A stretch of DNA of 64,000 bases from Tritrichomonas musculus (taxonomy: Eukaryota > Parabasalia > Tritrichomonadida > Tritrichomonadidae), in assembly GCA_039105265.1 (NCBI GenBank), contig JAPFFF010000018.1:496001-560000 (forward strand), in the 5' to 3' direction. A program made the translations under genes and the position numbers. Under the pieces are notes generated by a model that worked only from the letters and a program-made list of their open reading frames with translations, made no database searches and was not told the origin of the DNA. Shown in pieces: positions 16,886 to 27,248 of the stretch (its first letter is position 1; each line of letters begins with the position of its first letter).

Positions 16886-19510
16886 TTACATCTCTGATAA
16901 ATCAATATGAACACCTAATCGACTCAATTCAGCTTGTTGCTGACCCATAACTTCTTGAAGCATTTGTCTTTGCTTAATATCCTTTTTCTTCTGTCTAATC
17001 CATTTATTCCTTTCAGATGTTAATTCTTGCTGTACATCAGACAGCTCTTTTCTGTATTCTTTAACAGCATCTCTGTACATTTCAAGTTGAGAGTTAATTT
17101 GATCGAGTGAAAACTTTTCCGATTTTGCTTTTCCCCGATATTCAGCAACTCTTTGTTCGACTTCAATTCCAGGTTTTCTTCTTAATTGAGCGCATAATTC
17201 TTGATATTCATTTTCTTTTTCTTTAATCAAATCTTGTAAATCACTAACTTCCTTTGTACGTGCAACCAAATCGGCCTGCAATTCTTGGTAACGCTTAAGT
17301 TTTTCAAATCTTTGAGGATCATTACTTTCGAGTAGCGTCCATCTATGAATATTAATTGGTATCTTCAACTCGTCTTCCATTGCAGCTCTTTCAGCTTTCA
17401 GAGTCATTAATTCTTTTTGCATATTATGAATCATTTCTCTCTTTTCTTTCATTTGCACATCTATTTTAGACAATTCATTTAACTTTTCTTGATCTCGCGC
17501 AAGTTGTGATCTAATAATTGATATTTCTGTCTCCTTTGCATCATAATCATGTTCTCCTCTTTTACATTGATTTCTAATAACATTTAATTTTTCATTAATA
17601 GCTTTTAATTCTTTTTCTCGAGCAACGTTTTGATTACTCATTTGATCTCTTTCTTTTTTAACTTCTGCAAGTTTTTGTTCATCCATTTTAAGCTGAGCTT
17701 CGGCATCTTTTATTGTTTGATCAAGTTTACTCAATTCACCTTCATGTGCAATAATTGCTCTTTGAGCTGTATTACCATCAATTTGCACCTCAGTTAACTT
17801 TTCTCTAAGTCTTGCATCTTCTAAATTAACCATATCCAAGTCTCTTCTATCTTTTATTCTCTCTTTATCTTTTCTTCTGATATCTTCTTTGTGTTGTTCA
17901 ATAGAGAATTTCATCCGTTCAAAACCATGCTTAAGTTGATCAATTTCTGCTTGAACTTCTTTGACTTTTTTTGAGGCAATTTCTCTTTCTCCTCGAACTT
18001 GCTCATATAATGATTGTTGTTGCCTGACACGACGATCAGCATCCGCAATTTCTTTATTCTTTACAGTAACTTTGTTATCGATATCTTTAAGAATATCTTG
18101 GGCATGCAAGAATTGAGATGTGGCTGACGATAATTCTTCGCTATATTTCTCACGATCCGTCTCAACCGCAAAAATTTGCTGTTGCTTTTGTTGCACATGC
18201 TCTTTAACAATAGCTATTTCACAATCTATATTATGACTTTGATTTTTATAAAGTTCGAGAAGGGTTTCAGCTGCTGTTTGCTTTTGCTTTTCAGTTTCTT
18301 TTTTCTTAATTTTTGAATTTTGATCACGCGCAGTCGCATCAATTTGTTTTCTTAAATATTCACCTTCACGTCTTAGCTGCTCAATTTCCAATTCTGTTGC
18401 ATCAATTGTATTTCTAATTGTATCACATTCTTTCCTAATGGACTCGTAAGCTTCTTGGACGCTATTTTGCTTTTGAATAATTTGTGATCTTGCATTTTCT
18501 TGCATTTCATTTTGTTTCTTAAGCTTTTCAACAAGAGCATTTCTTTCATCAATTTCTTTTCGAGCATCTGATATTCCTTTTTCGACGATTGCTATGCTTT
18601 GATTTAAAGTTACAAGATCTTTTTGGGCTTTTGTAACTCTTTCTTCAACTTCTTGTTTTTCTGACTTGGCACCTTCAAATCTCCATTTCTGCTCTCGAAG
18701 TCGTTTTTCAATTTGCCTGGTAGCATCTTGCTGCTGATTAAGGTCATTTGTTCTTTCTTTAACTTTTTGAACAGTATCTTTTAATCTTGCACGGGTAACT
18801 TCTCGATCATGCTCCAGATCTATAAGCCGCTGCTGCTCCTGCTGACCTTCTCTCTGCTTTGCTTCGAGCATATCGTCAATTCTTTTTAAATCTTGGAGAG
18901 ATTCAGCAATTTCAGCATCTTTCTGCTGTAGTTTTTCACTCGCAGTATTATTTGTGTCCTGAAGCTGTGGTATTTGATTTCCAAGCTCTTCATATTCATG
19001 AGTTAATTCAGTTCTTCGATTTTTTAATTGCTTGAGAAGATCTTTTTGACCTTTTTCATTGGCAACACATTGTTCAAGTTCGTTTTCAAGAGCAGTAATT
19101 TGTGAAGAAACGTTATTATTTTCTTCTAAAGTTACTTGAAAAATAGCTTGATTTTCAGCTAAAATTGATTGTTTCCTATTCCTTTCATCATTTAAATTTG
19201 AGATTGAACGTGCATCTTCTTCACTTAATTTCGTAACAGTTCGAACTTTCGCTTTATTCCCAACAATTTCGGATTCTAAAACACGACATTTTTCTATATA
19301 ACGTGCTTGGTTAGTCATTGATTTTTGGAGAATGCCAAATAATTTAGCATATTCGTGGCGAAATTGTTCAAGTGGCGAATCTTTTGGTATTTCGTGATTT
19401 AACTCGTGAAAATCATGTTGTAAATCGGTAAAAGTCGTTTGAGAGAATTCTGAGAGTTGCTGCTGAGCATCTGAAATAGCTTGACTGTGATCTGATTGAG
19501 ATGACGACAT
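16886..19510 (-). CDS. CFAP58: CFAP58 (CCDC147) flagellar coiled-coil protein
   Basis: The protein has 874 residues, close to the 872 of human CFAP58, and is nearly all coiled coil. Two conserved islands identify it. Near residues 45-100, LEQFRHEYAKLF...KCRVLESEIVGNKAKVRTVTKLSEED parallels the human LEKFRIEYERLH...KCRELNAEIVVNSAKV..ALKLSQDD. Near 718-735, EDELKIPINIHRWTLLESNDPQRFEKL parallels EEELENPLNVHRWRKLEASDP. CFAP58 works in flagellar assembly and links axoneme and accessory structures, so the cell is flagellated or has lost flagella recently. The initiating ATG at 19510 gives a family-like N-terminus. The gene is followed on the same strand by no partner; the beta-barrel gene lies 260 bp upstream. 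Confidence 0.9.
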   Translation of the reverse strand: MSSSQSDHSQAISDAQQQLSEFSQTTFTDLQHDFHELNHEIPKDSPLEQFRHEYAKLFGILQKSMTNQARYIEKCRVLESEIVGNKAKVRTVTKLSEEDARSISNLNDERNRKQSILAENQAIFQVTLEENNNVSSQITALENELEQCVANEKGQKDLLKQLKNRRTELTHEYEELGNQIPQLQDTNNTASEKLQQKDAEIAESLQDLKRIDDMLEAKQREGQQEQQRLIDLEHDREVTRARLKDTVQKVKERTNDLNQQQDATRQIEKRLREQKWRFEGAKSEKQEVEERVTKAQKDLVTLNQSIAIVEKGISDARKEIDERNALVEKLKKQNEMQENARSQIIQKQNSVQEAYESIRKECDTIRNTIDATELEIEQLRREGEYLRKQIDATARDQNSKIKKKETEKQKQTAAETLLELYKNQSHNIDCEIAIVKEHVQQKQQQIFAVETDREKYSEELSSATSQFLHAQDILKDIDNKVTVKNKEIADADRRVRQQQSLYEQVRGEREIASKKVKEVQAEIDQLKHGFERMKFSIEQHKEDIRRKDKERIKDRRDLDMVNLEDARLREKLTEVQIDGNTAQRAIIAHEGELSKLDQTIKDAEAQLKMDEQKLAEVKKERDQMSNQNVAREKELKAINEKLNVIRNQCKRGEHDYDAKETEISIIRSQLARDQEKLNELSKIDVQMKEKREMIHNMQKELMTLKAERAAMEDELKIPINIHRWTLLESNDPQRFEKLKRYQELQADLVARTKEVSDLQDLIKEKENEYQELCAQLRRKPGIEVEQRVAEYRGKAKSEKFSLDQINSQLEMYRDAVKEYRKELSDVQQELTSERNKWIRQKKKDIKQRQMLQEVMGQQQAELSRLGVHIDLSEM

Positions 19511-19769
19511 TTTTTTAATAAACGTATTTAATACAACGTTTTAATTCAAAAATTTCTAAATTCAAAATTCAAATTTAAATTGAATACTCTATTTCAAGAA
19601 AAATTTAAAATTTAAAATAATAAATGAGAAAAATGTTTCTTCAATTGCACAAAAGGTAAATTAGATTAGGAATTCTAGCTTGCGCTTATTCATTTTTAAA
19701 ACACATTAGTATATAAAATATTTGATTTAGAAATTTAAAAAAAATCACATAAAACACAAATTAATCAAG

Positions 19770-20714
19770 CTAATCTGTCGATTTATCGAACACAATGCAG
19801 GCCTTGAATAAGGGAGGATCTTCCAAACTAACCAAAGCATTTGTTGTCATTCCAACTCTAGCTAATATATTTTCTTTAATTTGAGTTCCAAAGAAACATT
19901 TAAATTTCTTTGAACTATCAAATCCAAGTTCAAGAGTTTTATTTGTATATGATAACTTAGATGAGACTTTAAATTTGCTTAAGTTTGCAAAATTAGTGGT
20001 TATCAAGAAATTATATGGCGATTTCATATATTCTAATGAACTTTTGATTTCATAATTCTTTTTGTTTGTTGATTGTGCAATCCAGAATCGTAAATCAAGA
20101 TCATTGTAATTATAACGAGTTGCAAACTCGTAAATATCGTCGTCATCTTTATCTTTTAAAAATGATGCGCCTACATATATGGAGTTTATTCCAACAGTCC
20201 ATGATAATTTATATAAAACTTGAGGCTTTAAGTGAGATAAGCATAACCATCCAGAAATAGAGATGTTTAAAGGCTGTAATGATATCAAAAAGGCTGGCGA
20301 TAATTTAACTTTCTTTTTGAATGAATTAATTTTAATTTCAGATGATACTTTCTTTAAGTTTTCATATGGCAAGCTATAAGTATAATTATATAAGCATCTA
20401 AAATTCATCTCTTGAAGAGGATATAATAATAACTGAATAGGATACTTACCAAACTTTGGTCTAAGAATAATATCTTTTTTTTTTTCTGTTGATTCATAAT
20501 GAAAGTCGCAAAAAGAATTGAGAACATCGAAATTAACAAGAGGAATCAACGTTGATTGATGATAACCTGGTGAAGAAATGAATAATTGATAATTGTTTGT
20601 TTTGAGGCCGAGCGTCACATCATTTTGCTCATCTAATGGATTTTCAAAAAGATGAATTGGCAGAATATTCTTAAAATCATACAACGATATATCTCTTTGA
20701 TGAATTAATCTCAT
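19770..20714 (-). CDS. Candidate organellar outer-membrane beta-barrel protein
   Basis: From the ATG at 20714 the protein has 314 residues, with no hydrophobic helix and no coiled coil. From about residue 40 it shows a regular run of short alternating strands separated by turns (TLGLKTNNYQLFISS, LNISISGWLCLSHL, LSWTVGINSIYVGASFL, DLRFWIAQSTN, FKVSSKLSYTNKTLELGFDS, ILARVGMTTNALVSL, KACIVFD). This is the pattern of VDAC/Tom40-type mitochondrial porins, which have about 19 strands in 280-320 residues. Trichomonads keep such porins in hydrogenosomes. The C-terminus ends LFKACIVFDKSTD, and a clear beta-signal is not obvious. I propose a divergent VDAC/Tom40-superfamily member from pattern only. 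An upstream in-frame TTG start would add 20 residues and is not preferred. Confidence 0.45.
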   Translation of the reverse strand: MRLIHQRDISLYDFKNILPIHLFENPLDEQNDVTLGLKTNNYQLFISSPGYHQSTLIPLVNFDVLNSFCDFHYESTEKKKDIILRPKFGKYPIQLLLYPLQEMNFRCLYNYTYSLPYENLKKVSSEIKINSFKKKVKLSPAFLISLQPLNISISGWLCLSHLKPQVLYKLSWTVGINSIYVGASFLKDKDDDDIYEFATRYNYNDLDLRFWIAQSTNKKNYEIKSSLEYMKSPYNFLITTNFANLSKFKVSSKLSYTNKTLELGFDSSKKFKCFFGTQIKENILARVGMTTNALVSLEDPPLFKACIVFDKSTD

Positions 20715-20997
20715 ATTAAAATAATAAACTATCAATTTTTTGAATATGTTTCGAGCATTTTTAAAATCACTCAAAAAAGAATAATTACATATAGTTTATT
20801 ATTTTTAAAACCGTAATTAATTTGAGTTCTTATAAATAAACATTTTAATATAATGATCTTTTCATAATAATTACTTGGTTTTGCTGAAATTTTAATTTTT
20901 TTTATCATTTTTTGAAATAAAGTTTTTTATAATTGAGGAAAAATATAAAGTGCAAAAATAATTGAATGAAAAAAAAGAGCATATAAAAATCAATTTA

Positions 20998-23268
20998 ATG
21001 GCATCCATCACAACAGATGTCGATAAAATCGACACTCTTCTAGCAAGTCCAACATTCGATCCAATCGCATTTATAAATGAACTTCTTCCAGACGAAAGCT
21101 CTCTTTCTGGGCTCGATGAATGTATATCAAAATTAAAAATTAGGTCAGGACACATTTCAAGTTCTATCCGCGAAGCAGTTCATTCGTATTCCGTTCTCGG
21201 TGACAGTAGTGAAGTTATCCTTAATCAAACTCAAAACTCAATTGTCGATTTAGCTAAAAGGATTGCTGACATTCATGATCAAGCAACAGACACAGAAAAA
21301 ATTGTTTCGCAATTCTGTGATGATATTAAGCCACTTAATAACGCAAAACAAAATCTCCAACAGTCTATTGCTGCAATCAATCGTCTGGAAATGATTCCAA
21401 AATCAATCAAAGAACTTGAAGATAACATCAACAAAAGTAATTATTCAGAATGTGCTACACATATTCTGGCTTTAAGCTCTCTTTTCGAATCTTTTGATAA
21501 GTACTCAAAGATGGATCAAATTAATCCTTTACAAACAAAATTTTTCGATCTTAAAAGACTCCTCAGAAACAAGATTAATACCGAACTTGACTCTAAATTT
21601 TTCAGAGGTTCGGCTGACGAAACAAACATTCCTATTTGCAAAGCTATAGACGCATTCCAAGATGATTTTCGATCTTCAACAATTGAACTTTTCTGTGATA
21701 AATTCCTTGGCCCATATGATGACGCCTACCGAACTTCGCCCCTCTCAGATATCAAGAAAAGATTCCACTGGTTCAAACAGCGTATAGACTTTTTCAACAG
21801 GCAATACTCAAGTGGTTTTCCACAAGAATGGAAAATGGAATATCACATTACAACTTCTTTTTGTGCAAAAACAACTCAACATTTGCTTCAAATTCTCTCT
21901 GTAACTCCAAATGTCAAAGATTATTTGTTTGCATTTGAATATACTGTAAAATTTGAACAAAAAATGGCTCAATTATTTGCTACACAAGATGTAGTTTATA
22001 TAGATAAAGACGCTCCAGTACCTGAGTTTGAAGATAATCCTGATGGAATCAGAGAAAAATACAAATTTATTTTTGATAGAGATAATCATGTAGGTCACAA
22101 AGTTCTTGTTCCTGCCAAAGAGTTTATTGGTATGATAGCAAAGGCATTTGCACCTCATTTAGATTTGTATTTGCAAGCAGAAAGAGAAAATCTTGATAAA
22201 ATCATTCAAACAGTTGGCCAAAATCTCAAAGAAGATATTGATCCATCATTACACGTTTTAACAAGTTCAACCACCCTTATCATGGGAATGAAAAAGACAA
22301 TAGAAAAATGTGCTGGCTTTGATATTCCTCAATCGCTTTTAGATCTTTTCTTGATCATCAAAGAATTAATTATTAAATATGCAGCAACATTAACACGCAT
22401 TCTTCCAAATAAGCCAAAGAAGAATGAGCAATATCAGATCATTTGTGCAATTGCAAACACTTCAGCTCAAATATTAAACATCATACAATCTTTGTCTGAT
22501 AAAGTTATTGACCTTGTCCCTGATGATACAAAGCCAGCAATCAATGTTGAAGATGCTCGTGATAGCGTTGGCGGTGAACTCAAGAAACAACTTATGTACC
22601 TTGGAGATGTTATTGTTAAAGAATGCGAAATATATCTTATTCAAATTGGGAACAACCAATGGCAAGGAAATGATGATGATAATGAAACAAGCGAAGATAC
22701 AAATACTTCTCGATCAATATTTAGCAGCAGCGTTTTTTCAGGTTTAATTAAAGATCTTGGAAATAATAATAATGGATCAGGCAGATATTCAAATCTGAAA
22801 ATCCCTGCAAAGTTAATGCAAATTCTTGATGACAGATTCTTACTACTTGACGAATGGTTAACACTTGATAACTTTAACAGACTTAGAACGACATTTATTC
22901 CAAAAATAGTTCAAGTTGTCCATGATTCATTGTTCAAATCAAAAAGTGCAGCATCGCAGGCAAATGCTGTTAGAACTCTTCAATCTGCCAAAGAATTGAA
23001 GCAAGTTTTAATTGAATGCACAAAAGCAGATTCAAAAATTGCCAAGAAAAGAGTCGAAGCTGAGTTTGCTCAAATTGAAGCAGAATTAACTATTCTTTGC
23101 TGTCCAGATGTTGCAATGGTTGGAACTTACCTCGCAAAAGCCAAAACTCCTTCTAAAGAGCACTTTTTATCAATATTAAAACTCCGAGGAATTGAAGACG
23201 TAGCTCAATATTCAGCCGAATATGATCGCATTTCATCTTCTCAGAAACTTGATGAACCATATATGTAA
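20998..23268 (+). CDS. VPS53: VPS53-like subunit of GARP/EARP tethering complex
   Basis: From the ATG at 20998 the protein has 756 residues (human VPS53 is about 830). The opening DPIAFINELLPDESSLSGLDECISKLKIR is the conserved Vps53 N-terminal signature. It is followed by long helical bundles as in all CATCHR-family tethers. The second half (about 380-756), with CCPDVAMVGTYLAKAKTPSKEHFLSILKLRG at the end, fits the Vps53 C-terminal region. The complex tethers endosome-derived vesicles at the trans-Golgi. An Asn/Asp/Ser-rich insertion sits at about 565-605. A TTG 36 bp upstream is in frame but there is no reason to use it. The gene is divergent from the beta-barrel gene across 283 bp. Confidence 0.85.
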   Translation: MASITTDVDKIDTLLASPTFDPIAFINELLPDESSLSGLDECISKLKIRSGHISSSIREAVHSYSVLGDSSEVILNQTQNSIVDLAKRIADIHDQATDTEKIVSQFCDDIKPLNNAKQNLQQSIAAINRLEMIPKSIKELEDNINKSNYSECATHILALSSLFESFDKYSKMDQINPLQTKFFDLKRLLRNKINTELDSKFFRGSADETNIPICKAIDAFQDDFRSSTIELFCDKFLGPYDDAYRTSPLSDIKKRFHWFKQRIDFFNRQYSSGFPQEWKMEYHITTSFCAKTTQHLLQILSVTPNVKDYLFAFEYTVKFEQKMAQLFATQDVVYIDKDAPVPEFEDNPDGIREKYKFIFDRDNHVGHKVLVPAKEFIGMIAKAFAPHLDLYLQAERENLDKIIQTVGQNLKEDIDPSLHVLTSSTTLIMGMKKTIEKCAGFDIPQSLLDLFLIIKELIIKYAATLTRILPNKPKKNEQYQIICAIANTSAQILNIIQSLSDKVIDLVPDDTKPAINVEDARDSVGGELKKQLMYLGDVIVKECEIYLIQIGNNQWQGNDDDNETSEDTNTSRSIFSSSVFSGLIKDLGNNNNGSGRYSNLKIPAKLMQILDDRFLLLDEWLTLDNFNRLRTTFIPKIVQVVHDSLFKSKSAASQANAVRTLQSAKELKQVLIECTKADSKIAKKRVEAEFAQIEAELTILCCPDVAMVGTYLAKAKTPSKEHFLSILKLRGIEDVAQYSAEYDRISSSQKLDEPYM

Positions 23269-23517
23269 AAATGATTAAATGAATGAAGAAATTAGGAAAG
23301 ATAATTTTCTATCAATTAATTTTTTTTCAATTTTATAAGGAATAAATGTGGATTAGTTAGTTAATTATAATTATTATTAATGAAGTCAAAAAAGAAATAA
23401 AAAATTAAACAAATATAATTTTGATCATAGCGATAATAATAAAATAGAATAAAAAACAATATTTATATCTACTAAATACATATCTATGTGTTAATGCTAT
23501 GGATTCATCTTCTTAAA
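23269..23517. other. AT-rich 3'-3' spacer
   Basis: A short convergent spacer with several AATAAA/AATAAT motifs on both strands. Nothing else is visible. Confidence 0.5.
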
Positions 23518-23925
23518 TCAATCATTAGCTGGTAAATTTTTTTCGTAAAAATCTAATAATTTTTGTAAATCCCATTTTCTTAAAATAGATGATGGAAGTT
23601 CAGTATACCCTTCATCATTTTCAAATCGTACAATATACAGCATATCTTGGGTTGTTGATCCTTCTTTAAATCCAACTATTTCTGAAATTGCTTTTTTCTC
23701 ATATTTTTTCATATTTTTAGAATTTTTTTGAGTATCTTGGTAAATAAACATATGCTCCGCTTTATACTCATTGAGGAGCTCTTTACAATTTAAATAGTTT
23801 TCAGGTTCCCAAGTATTTTCACTTTCGCTGTATCCCTTCCATTTAATTAAATAATACATTTTATTTTTTCTAATTTGGTGGTCGCATATTTTTTCAACAA
23901 TGTATTCCTTTTCATTATCACTCAT
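23518..23925 (-). CDS. Heterochromatin protein 1 (chromo + chromoshadow)
   Basis: A compact 135-residue HP1. The chromodomain (about residues 7-57) reads EYIVEKICDHQIRKNKMYYL then IKWKGYSESENTWEPENYLN. Its aromatic cage residues Y8, W29 and Y32 are all present, so binding of methylated H3K9 (or another methyl-lysine) is expected. A short basic hinge of about 20 residues follows. The chromoshadow domain (about 78-132; ISEIVGFKEGS...LYIVRFENDEGYTELPSSIL...LLDFYEKNLP) should mediate dimerisation and PxVxL binding. It is shorter than most animal HP1 (about 180-200 aa) because the hinge and N-tail are minimal. It is divergent from the 773-aa orphan gene. Confidence 0.9.
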   Translation of the reverse strand: MSDNEKEYIVEKICDHQIRKNKMYYLIKWKGYSESENTWEPENYLNCKELLNEYKAEHMFIYQDTQKNSKNMKKYEKKAISEIVGFKEGSTTQDMLYIVRFENDEGYTELPSSILRKWDLQKLLDFYEKNLPAND

Positions 23926-24403
23926 TTAAGTAAACTTTTTCAATAGCTTATTCAAACAATTAAATATTTTAATATCTTTTTATTTGCATAACATTTGATG
24001 TTCAATTATTAATAATTATTTGATATAAGAATTATACATTTTTAATAAAAATAATTTGATTGTGAAAATCGAATTGCATATTTTTAGTTGAAGGAAATCC
24101 TCATAAAAAACATTGTTTTAATTTCATTAGTTCAATAAAAAGGCAATACTAAGGGTGCATTTCTGAAAGACGACACAGTCTTTTCAATATTGAAAAAATA
24201 CATATAATATAACTTTCAATATTTTCAGATTAACAAAAAATTTTGGTTAAAATCGATAATATATGCTGATTAACAAAGAAAGAATTAAAATTGAATGCAA
24301 ATCATGTATGACAACAGTTTCAATTGCATCGTATAAATCGAATATTTATACTGTTTTCATATCATTTGTCTGATATAGAATTTTCAGATCATTGAAAAAT
24401 TGA
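23926..24403. other. Divergent promoter spacer with a small GC patch
   Basis: A 478-bp spacer between the HP1 gene and a plus-strand gene. A small mixed-composition patch at about 24140-24185 contains the hairpin AAAGAC (24166-24171) / GTCTTT (24178-24183) with loop GACACA. No frame or known RNA is recognised. Confidence 0.4.
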
Positions 24404-26725
24404 ATGCAAAATAGAATTTTGATGTTATCATCAGCTGAAACACTCAGCACAAATCCACAAGAAAAACAAGAAAATAAACAAGAACAGATAATTAATATCC
24501 CACGACATCCTTCTCCACCAATTGTCAAAAATATTCAAATGAAATCTCGCTTGATTAAAGTTCAACAAATGCAGCTTCGTGTAAAACCACCGATTTTTAC
24601 AGGTGAATATCAACATAAATCAATGCCTCTGCGTAAAAAAGAATTACCAAAAGATTCTGTTAATCATTTAAATAAATCGAAACCATCTCATTTTATATTT
24701 CCATCCTATTTACATATGACTGAAACAAGTTCTCCGCACCTTTTGGCTCATTCTATTATACTTTCAGATAAAAATTTAAATGATTCTGTTGAACAACGAG
24801 TGCCAAATTTACATCAAGAACTTCAAGCTGTATATCCGAAATGCTCTAAAAAGCAAACTCTTGGCCATCCGAATCATTTTTTCTTTGACCTATTTCATCT
24901 CTCAATTGGCTTGAGTGATCCAGAATACGTATATCTTGTTTCGAATTTTATAAGCTATCGAAACAAGGAAATAACAAAAACTCGATGCCATATTAATAGT
25001 CAAAACATTTTAACACAAAATCGTAACTCTCATTTTCTAGTTCCTCGTATATTAACTTCTCTCTCTTATAATCAAAAAGATGAACCTGATGAATCTCTAA
25101 ACAAAAAAAATACCAAAATTTCAAACCATTACGATAAAAATAACTCTAACTCAGCATTAATTAGAATTTCAAATTTTCTTGCACGCCAGGTTACCGAATT
25201 TACAGATCGTCGAGAACCACTTCCATATATTGAAGAGCTACCTAAATACATTGCTACTCCTATTCCAGATATTCCGCACACTACCAAATCATATGTAAAG
25301 ATGCCGTCACCACACCAACAAACAGCTTTCGGTGCATTCTTGTTCAATTCAGAGTACGTATCTGTGTCTTCAGGAGCAGAAGGAGAGAATACTGGAAATT
25401 ACGCTGATGATGATTTTATCGAAGAATATAGGAAAAATCTTGATAATTACTTTTGCATGTCGGCAAATATTCCATTTATTCAAACAGTTGGTTCGACACT
25501 TATGCGTGCCTACTCACTTTTGATATGCGATCCTCGCCCGTCTTTTAATCTTTTCCCTGGATATTTAGTTTATTCAATTACACTAATATATGAAAAAGCT
25601 GCAAGAAGGATCTTAAACTTAATGACCAAAAATTACAATGCAGTTCTTCCTGAAATTGCACAAACGATTTTAAATGCAATAGATAAAACAAACGAAGTTA
25701 CTCCACAGTGGGACTATTATTTAATGACAAGAAATGTAATTTTTGCTTCAAAACATATTTTGAAGTATAGCCATGAAGGTCGGAATACCGCTTTAAAGAT
25801 AATGAATGAATTAACTAGATCAAAAACATTTACTTTGACTTTAGGAAAAGAAGAATTAGATGTTATCACTTTTTTAAGAGCCTTTTTAGAAGAGGCACTT
25901 CCAACATCATCTTTCAAATCCTTTTTCAAATTGTTTAATTCAATTAATGATATAGAATTATTAATTACTCGTCCTTTTGCAGCAGCTTTATTAATGGTTC
26001 CAGTGTTTACAAAACTCTTTAGAGAGCTTGAAATCGAATACGAAAATAGGATGAATGATGATCTCTTCCTCCATGGTAAAGATCGATTCTTACTCAAAGT
26101 ATCAGAAAAGCTATCCGGCCCAAAGAAAACTGTTTATGACTCATTCATTATTAGATCTGATGTTCCATTATCAATGAGAATGTTTCTGGAATACGCAATT
26201 GTAATGAAAACGGCAAAGAAAGATATTCTTCCCCAAAAATTGACTTTTACAAATCTCCCTGGCTTCAAATTAATATCTGAGCTTGAAACATTTTCATCTA
26301 TAATATCTTCTTTCTTAATATCAATGGATTTCAAAGCACTTAAAAATTTATATAAAGCTCATATTGCACATAAAAATTTAAATTATGAACTTGAAGCTGC
26401 CAAAATTCTCCAAGGAAGAGATATAATTGGAATTATTAAAATCAACAATACAACTGATATTGTTAAAAAAGAAAGTGATAACATCAAAACTGAAATACCA
26501 AGTGAAAAAACGGAAATACAGTACTGCTTCAGAAAAATTATTCCAAAAACTTTGCCTCATCTTTCTACATCATTCATGTTTGCTTTTGGCCCATCTGGAA
26601 ATTATAATGAAAGCATGCTAAACGAAGGAATTCAAAATAGAAGTAACGATAATACTTCGCTATCTTTATCAGATGGCGATATGACAGCAGATAGCAATGA
26701 TGAGGAGCCACCCTCAGTTGATTGA
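24404..26725 (+). CDS. Large conserved-looking protein of unknown function, 773 aa
   Basis: I do not recognise the family. Residues 1-110 are low complexity, Gln/Lys-rich and probably disordered. Residues 145-260 include a segment with HPNHFFFDLFHLSIGLSDPE. From about 300 to 640 the chain is helical with hydrophobic helices (FIQTVGSTLMRAYSLLICD, GYLVYSITLIYEKAARRILN, FAAALLMVPVFTKLFRELE), typical of an armadillo/HEAT-like or CATCHR-like helical bundle rather than membrane helices. The C-terminus is acidic and Ser/Asn-rich (about 715-773). No catalytic motif is seen. A second ATG six codons in (MLSSAETL) is an alternative start. The gene is divergent from HP1. Confidence 0.75.
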   Translation: MQNRILMLSSAETLSTNPQEKQENKQEQIINIPRHPSPPIVKNIQMKSRLIKVQQMQLRVKPPIFTGEYQHKSMPLRKKELPKDSVNHLNKSKPSHFIFPSYLHMTETSSPHLLAHSIILSDKNLNDSVEQRVPNLHQELQAVYPKCSKKQTLGHPNHFFFDLFHLSIGLSDPEYVYLVSNFISYRNKEITKTRCHINSQNILTQNRNSHFLVPRILTSLSYNQKDEPDESLNKKNTKISNHYDKNNSNSALIRISNFLARQVTEFTDRREPLPYIEELPKYIATPIPDIPHTTKSYVKMPSPHQQTAFGAFLFNSEYVSVSSGAEGENTGNYADDDFIEEYRKNLDNYFCMSANIPFIQTVGSTLMRAYSLLICDPRPSFNLFPGYLVYSITLIYEKAARRILNLMTKNYNAVLPEIAQTILNAIDKTNEVTPQWDYYLMTRNVIFASKHILKYSHEGRNTALKIMNELTRSKTFTLTLGKEELDVITFLRAFLEEALPTSSFKSFFKLFNSINDIELLITRPFAAALLMVPVFTKLFRELEIEYENRMNDDLFLHGKDRFLLKVSEKLSGPKKTVYDSFIIRSDVPLSMRMFLEYAIVMKTAKKDILPQKLTFTNLPGFKLISELETFSSIISSFLISMDFKALKNLYKAHIAHKNLNYELEAAKILQGRDIIGIIKINNTTDIVKKESDNIKTEIPSEKTEIQYCFRKIIPKTLPHLSTSFMFAFGPSGNYNESMLNEGIQNRSNDNTSLSLSDGDMTADSNDEEPPSVD

Positions 26726-27248
26726 TAATTCTCAAAGCAAATGAGAAAAAAAAAATATTCTTTTATTTCATAACCTATATTTGTTTATTAAACATAGATT
26801 TTTCTAAATTTTACTAAAAGAAATTCTCATTTTTCGTTAAAAGATTATAACTTTATCCCTAAATCGAGATCAACATTCAATCGTAAAAATCAGATACACC
26901 AATTAAATTTAATATTTCATTTTGATCATGTTACGAAAAAAATAAAAACACAATTATATATTTATTATAATTTATGAAAATCAATTACAACTTTTAACAC
27001 ATTTGCGTTAGATAAAATCAAGATTAAAAATAATATAAATGGAAAATCATATCTGCAATTGATATTTATCAAGTATTATTAACAAAATACATCAAAATAA
27101 GATTTCAATTTGATGATAATCTTAAGGTGAAGCAATTAAATAAATTGTCGAAAATAAAAAAAGATAATTAACCTTTGATTACTTTTGATTATAATAAACA
27201 TATATAGGATTCATAATAAATCAAAATAGGCTTCTATCAAAAAAAAAT
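26726..27248. other. AT-rich 3'-3' spacer
   Basis: A 523-bp convergent spacer of A/T-rich DNA with multiple AATAAA-like words. No readable frame, GC island or repeat is seen. Confidence 0.6.

Noticed and set aside
20962-20997. N-terminal extension of VPS53
   Set aside because: It would need a TTG start; the ATG at 20998 is normal.
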